A stretch of DNA of 64,000 bases from Capra hircus (taxonomy: Eukaryota; Chordata; Mammalia; Artiodactyla; Bovidae), in contig NC_030831.1 in the NCBI RefSeq assembly GCF_001704415.2, positions 42,392,134 to 42,456,133 of the forward strand, given 5' to 3'. A model generated the notes under the pieces. It saw only the letters and a program-made list of their open reading frames with translations, was not told where the DNA came from and made no database searches. Position numbers and translations under genes: made by a program. Numbering within the stretch: position 1 is the stretch's first letter; each line of letters starts with the position of its first letter. Shown here one piece after another: positions 58,621 to 64,000 of the stretch.

Positions 58621-59559
58621 AGGCTGCACACTGTGCCCTGTGCAGGGGCAGCTCCAAGCAGGCATGTCTGCTGAGTGCTGGAGGGTTTGTGGTTGGCTGT
58701 GATGGAGTATTTAAACAATGGAGACCAGCAAATTCCATAAAGCAGGCCTTTTTCTCTTAGAGAGATGGTCACCAATAGACCCTTAATTGGGCGACTTAAT
58801 CATCTTTTCTCCCATGACCTGTTCTGCTACTTTGTCATGTATTAAGTTCCCCAAATACAAGGATCTGTGTCTGAGCTCTCTATGCCATTCTGTTGGCCTC
58901 TTTATGTTCTTTGATGAGTGACATCCAGTTTTTAAAATGTGCCTGTGCAGCATATCTTAATAGCTCATGGAACATAATTCCACTCTTCTTTTTCAGAGTT
59001 GACTTAACTTTTCATAGACAATTAGACATTAGAATATTATGCCACATATATCTCAGAGCCAGTTCACGAAATACATTAAAATACATCTCTGACATTTGAT
59101 TGAGATTGTTTTAAAATTGTAGAACAGTGTTGGGAGAATTAATTTGTCAAAAATTTGTCATTCTATCCAAGAACATGATTAATTCTCCATTTACTTAAAG
59201 TCTATTTTACAAAATTTAATTAAATTGTGACATTTTCAAAGGAGATTTTATTCAAAATTTGTTAGTTTCTGATGCTGCACAGATATTGTTACAATTGTGA
59301 ATGGCAGCTTATTAATTATTTTTTTCTGTTTTCTAGCTCAAAGAGTGCCGTTGAGTTTTATTTTTTATTTACTTATTTTTTTTTCCGTTGAGTTTTAAAA
59401 TTTGATTTTTGGTAAACTCTCATTGCTTCTGTTGGATATTTTGAATTCTCTATGATCACAGTGTCTGAAAATAATGATATATTTATCTCTCCCCTTTTAA
59501 CTGTTACACTGCTTTTCTTTCTCTCTCTGTCTTTCTAATGACTACCACCTACAGTACCA
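58621..59559. other. AT-rich unclassified stretch
   Basis: Very AT-rich from 58.9 kb on. No gene. Possibly old L1 material, but nothing firm. Confidence 0.4.
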
Positions 59560-60607
59560 GGTTCAGCTGTAGCAATAATAATAAACAGTTAACAGATCTT
59601 GATCTAGAAATGACCTCAATATTGGAACTATCGACGAGATGCTAAATATGTAAAATATTTCAATAAAGACATCAAATGTGTTAAAAAATCCAGTGCAACA
59701 GATGGACAACATGCATGAACAGATGGAGAATTTTGGCAGAGAGATAGAAACTATAAAAAGAATCAAATGGCAATGCCAGTAATTAGAAAAAAAAAAAAAC
59801 ATACTGTCAGAGAAGAACTCCTTCAATGAACTTATCAGCAAACTGGCCACATCAGAATAAAAAAAAATTAGTGAACACAGATAGGTCCATAGAAATTAAA
59901 CCAATGGAAACTCAAAGAACAAAGAGACCACATCAACCAAGCAAAACATGTAAGAGCTGTAGGACAATTTGGAATCCATGTGATTGGAGAGGACAGGGGG
60001 AGAGGACGGGCAAAGGAAATACGTGAAGAAAATTGTTTTAAATTTGAGAATCAACAAACTACAGATGTAAGACACTCAGGAAAATGGAAATCAGAAAAAC
60101 AAACAAACCTAGATACATCATGATCAAACCCCTGGAGACCAAAGAGAAAAGAGAAAAATCTTGAAGGCAGCAGCAAAAGGAAACTTACATAGAGGGGAAA
60201 AAAATTATAGCCAATTTCTCATCAGAAATTTATCAAGCCTGAGGAAAATCAAGAGATGTCTTTAGAGTACTGGAAGAAAAAAATCAATAAACCCAACGTT
60301 CTGTGTCCAGGGAAAATATCTTGCAGAAATGAAGACAGAACAAAGACTTTTTAACAAAAGCTGAAAGAATTCACTGCCAAGAAATATTGAAGAAAGTTTT
60401 TCAGGAAGAAAGAGCAGGCTAGCAGATGGAAATGTGGTTGAACACAAAGAAAAGCAGGATGATGGAAATAATAAAAATAATGTTCCATATAATAGGCACT
60501 TTTCTTACTTTTAATATCTTTGAAAGATCATTGAATACTCAAAGGAAAAATATTAACAATGTGGGGCTTATGACATCCACAGAAATAAACTGAATGACAA
60601 CAATAGC

Positions 60608-60610
<3 letters not shown>
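59560..60610 (+). mobile_element. L1 ORF1 to inter-ORF region, decayed
   Basis: 'tagatacatcatgatcaaac', 'atcttgaaggcagcagcaaa', 'aatttctcatcagaaattta', 'tttagagtactggaagaaaa' and 'aaaagctgaaagaattcact' follow the C-terminal half of L1 ORF1. The inter-ORF sequence follows, up to 'gacaacaatagcatt'. Upstream the sequence resembles the coiled-coil part of ORF1. The frame is broken throughout. Confidence 0.75.

Positions 60611-60650
<40 letters not shown>
60611..60650 (+). repeat. (AC)20 microsatellite
   Basis: Forty bases of perfect AC between two L1 fragments. Probably polymorphic. Confidence 0.97.
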
Positions 60651-60654
<4 letters not shown>

Positions 60655-60965
60655 TATAATAAAAGACTTAAATAGATCCAGAATCTTCCAACCTAATGCC
60701 CAAATATCCAAGACATAATTGAAAACTGCTCATCATGCCATGAACGAGGGAAATCTCAACTTGAATGAGAAAAAACAATTTAATGCAGGCTAGCCCCGAG
60801 GTGACACAGAGGTTGAAATGATCTAACAAAGATTTCACAGCAGCCATCACAAAAATGCTTCCACAGGCAATTTTGAACATGTTTGAAACAAATGGAAAAT
60901 ATACAGTCTCAGCAAAGACTTAAAAGAAGTACAGAGAAAGAAGGAAGAGGCAAATGGCAATTTTG
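60655..60965 (+). mobile_element. L1 5'/ORF1-start fragment
   Basis: 'caaatatccaagacataatt', 'aatctcaacttgaatgagaa', 'aacaaagatttcacagcagc' and 'agtctcagcaaagacttaaa' match the region around the start of ORF1 in old L1 families. It lies downstream of a fragment from a later part of L1, so the order is not that of one element. Confidence 0.7.
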
Positions 60966-60967
60966 TT

Positions 60968-61175
60968 ATGCATGTGTGTGCTCAGTCGTGTCTGACTCTT
61001 TGCAGCCCTGTGGACTGTAGTCCACCACGTTCCACTTGTCCATGGGATTTCCCAGGCAAGAATACTAGAGAGCATTGTCATTTCCCACTCCAGGGGATTG
61101 CCCCAACCCAGGAATCAAACCCAAGCCTTCTGCATCTCCTGCACTGGCAGGCAGATTCTTTACCACATGCCATCT
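60968..61175 (-). mobile_element. Bov-tA SINE inserted at L1 edge
   Basis: Body 'ggcaagaatactagagagca', head 'ggcaggcagattctttacca'. It interrupts old L1-like sequence. Confidence 0.92.
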
Positions 61176-61683
61176 GAAAATGTAAAATATATAAACTGCA
61201 GGGCCACTCACTGAGTCTGCGATGGTGGTTCTCTGAGGAGGGGCAAGCGAGTTTTAGTTGGGGGTCAGGGGTTGAGGCAAGTTTGTCATCTTCTACATAT
61301 TTCATTTTAATAAAACCCAGAAAGAAAAAAATTAATACTAACTTTCTTGTCTTTTATAGGGAGCATTTGGATGCTTGTACATGCTCCTGTTTTAAATAAA
61401 AAAAGAAGAAAGAATATCTTTAGAATAAAGGCTGGTGAGAACTTGTGCCCTGCAGGTGAAAGGTGCCAGGTCCACTGGGAGGACAATCTCAGTGATGCTA
61501 AGAACTGAGAAGATGGCCTTTTAGATTCTTACATAAAAATGGTCATAAATCTGTCCTTTGATTGCTCTAAATATTAATAAAACCGTGTGCTCTGTACAAA
61601 AAAAGCTCTGTGCTTACAAAGAATAAAGTATGTGCAAGAAAAATGTTGAGTCTGGACCCTGTCTAGATTAAAAATTTGTACTT
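61176..61683. other. Unclassified AT-rich stretch
   Basis: Ends of A-rich retroposons are possible at 61308-61335, but nothing is firm. Confidence 0.4.
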
Positions 61684-61801
61684 ACTGGAGTGGGTTACCT
61701 ACCATCCCCTTCTCCAGGGAATCTTCCTCACCTGGGGATCCAACCCACTTCACCTGCATTGCAGGCAGATCCTCTACCACGGAGCCACCAGGGAGGCCCT
61801 A
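61684..61801 (-). mobile_element. Bov-tA SINE lacking its 3' half
   Basis: The 5' tRNA head is complete (plus-strand right end 'cacggagccaccagggaggc'), but the element stops at 'actggagtgggtt'. The Bov-A 3' part is gone, unlike the usual 5' truncation. Confidence 0.88.
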
Positions 61802-63838
61802 GAGCACTCACCACAGCAAAGGTTGTGTGATTCAGGTAAGAGGCGCTTGTTGCTATGGAAACTTTGAAGACTCAGTAACGACTTTGGGATTATTTTATCA
61901 TCTGGTTGGTAGGGTTATAGGAGGACCAAGTGATGTATTTGTAGAATCTACTGCATTCTTTTAACTAATATGAGGGTAGGCCACTATTTTCAGTGTACTT
62001 ACTAAGAGGTAAGAAGTTCGCAGTGATGCAATAGCCACGTCCCTGGTTTTGTTTTCATCTGGTAGTTTTATATCATGGCCTGAAGATAAGTATAAAGCAC
62101 AGGAAGACTAGTGTCTGTTTGGGGCAGAGTATCTGACTAGTTTTTAATCAGTTACTGGGAGAGCCACTGGCATCTCTGGGCTCCTAAGAAAACGCAGTTG
62201 GAAGTTGGGATGTAAATGAGACGGGAACCGCTCCACGCATCTGCGCCAACTTTTCCTGGTTGAATGGTTTTCTAGAATCACATTAGAGCCTATTCATTAT
62301 TTGGAGATTGAAGGCCAGCTTCTCACAGACTCCTCCACCCAGGGAGCCCTCTCCCTTGAGAGCTCTGAGAGGCTCTCCTGGCAAAACACGGGCTGCTCAC
62401 CATCTGTCTCTTGGTGTTGAGAGGGGGCAGCCGAGTGGAGACGGGTATCGCCATGGATGGATCTGTGGGCGTCAAGCAAGAGTGCGACCACCTCCCCTCC
62501 CCCATGCCCTGCCCATGGGAGGTGTTAGGGCTCCTTCTTGGCTTGGGCTACTCCTGCTGAGAAGGGGACACAAGGCTGAAATCACTCAGAGCAACAGCCG
62601 ATCGAAAATCAGTTTATACTTAGGTTTAAAGTCCTATATATACCAAAGGACACCTGTGCCATTTCTTCCTGTGCAGGCTCTGCACATCTGTGAGGACAGA
62701 AGATGCCAACATCGTCTATGTAAGGATGAGGAGGAGGTGAAAATCTGGAGACTTGAATCCGGAATCGGGGTCTGGTTGAGGGAGGGAGGGGAGTGGGGGA
62801 ACGGGGTGATCAAGAATTTGCTTTTCTGATAAAAGTTAGGCTGAAAATGTTCTTGGCATAATGAGTTAGATAAATTTATTATCATCTCTTTCTCCTTTTA
62901 TTTGAACAAAAATGGCCCATTTCTTAGGGCCCATTTCTTGGAATTGTTTAATCATAGGCATCTGTGATTTGAGAAACCAATGCCCACCCATCCGTTTAGT
63001 TCATGGTTTTAGCTACGAGGCCCAGAGAACTGAAGCGAGAACTCTGGGTTCCCAGCCCAGGGACCTCCATCATGGGGGAAGTCACTCAGACCACCAAGCT
63101 CTCGGTCCTTTGATGAAAACTGGAGTCAGCCTCCTGGGATGACACTGGATTCCAGCGTAGAGCAGCCGGAGACAGCTGAGGGGAAGGACCTGCATCCTGC
63201 GTCACCTCCCCAGCCTCAGGTGTCCTGAGTGGCTGCCTGTCCTGTGCCCTCCTCACCCCTCGGGGCCCCTCAGACCCTCAGGTGCGGCAGGAAGGGGCTC
63301 AGGCAGACACAGCTCCACCTGAGTGTGCAGCCCGAGCCTCCTGCTCTTTGTCACGACACCAGCCTTCAGTGGGTCTTCCAGGGCATTGAGGGACAGCAGA
63401 GCAAGAGTGCTGACTCTGGCGACATGTCCACAGCAATTCCTGGGGCAGGAGCTCAGAGACATCATCTGAGAACAAAGTCTGTTCTCTGGGGGCGCATCTC
63501 AGGGGTCAGTGGGGTACCCGGGTCCGCCTCGCCCTGCTGTTCACAAAGCGGGAGCAGCCACTCCTTGGACTTTAAAACCTAACTTCTAAAGACCCACAAG
63601 TTTCTCTCCATGTGGCTAAGACTCAGTCACACCCAGTGATGGTCCTGGAGCCGTCTGGTCCGCACGGGTACAGAGGGGTGCAGCCTTGTATCCTGGTCGC
63701 CTAAAGGCACAGCATTAAGCAGGTCAGCTCTAGAACAAGGCTCACTGTCGCTGTCTCCCTTGGGTGAATGTTGGTAAGATTTAACATCTTCCTAACATGC
63801 AAAACCATGTTCATCCACACACACAGAAGGGCAAGTGC
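61802..63838. other. 2-kb unclassified stretch
   Basis: No repeat recognised. A 173-codon plus-strand frame (62308-62829) overlaps minus frames and has no known domain. A G-run cluster is at 62780-62806. Confidence 0.45.
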
Positions 63839-64000
63839 ATGTGCGGTCAGTTGCTCAGTCATATCCGACTCTTTGAGACCCCATGGACTGTCGCCCGCCA
63901 GGCTTCTCCATCCGTGGGATTTCTCAGGCAAGAATACTGGAGTGGGTAGCCATTTCCTCCTCCAGGGCATCTCCTGACCCAGGGATTGGACCCACATCTC
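63839..64000 (-). mobile_element. Bov-tA SINE, cut by window end
   Basis: The 3' end and body are present ('gttgctcagtcatatccgac', 'gcaagaatactggagtgggt'). The tRNA head lies beyond base 64000. Confidence 0.93.

Overview
The window is mammalian nuclear DNA from a ruminant, most likely a bovid. This rests on about two dozen copies of the tRNA-headed SINE Bov-tA, three BovB (RTE-type) LINE fragments, one CHR-type SINE (cetacean/hippo/ruminant lineage), artiodactyl-like L1 3' ends and older mammal-wide repeats (MIR, MER5A-like, a MaLR LTR). Species cannot be fixed from the sequence alone.

I find no exon or gene that I can name. The open reading frames are short and overlap on both strands, or translate repeats. 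The window therefore looks intergenic or intronic. There are no tRNA, rRNA or snRNA genes; the tRNA-like stretches are SINE heads.

Layout. 1-5.7 kb: mostly unclassified sequence with one MIR and three Bov-tA copies. 5.7-9.5 kb: a rearranged L1/Bov-tA block, a 1.4-kb L1 3' part carrying a nested Bov-tA, and a decayed BovB. 9.5-24 kb: unclassified DNA with scattered Bov-tA, an ATCC-type repeat, an ancient L1, a MER5A-like piece and a SINE-linked (AC)n. 24-32 kb: MIR pieces, a CHR SINE, an L1 end and a short direct duplication. 32-42 kb: an interval with no recognised Bov-tA, holding CA repeats, a 57-bp inverted repeat that keeps a reading frame, a 140-150-bp tandem duplication and a 460-bp ATCC-type repeat. 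41-46 kb: a BovB with a nearly open reverse transcriptase frame, antisense L1 and another BovB end. 46-64 kb: more Bov-tA, a MaLR LTR, two L1 pieces around an (AC)20, and a Bov-tA cut by the window end.

The most unusual structures are an inverted duplication (5748-5914 against about 6913-7083) that carries the same L1-Bov-tA insertion junction in both arms, the 57-bp inverted pair, the tandem and direct duplications, and one exon-like unit at 30002-30312. Repeat family names come from recognising consensus patterns by eye, so element edges are approximate except where a target-site duplication fixes them. I see no convincing new biological system here.
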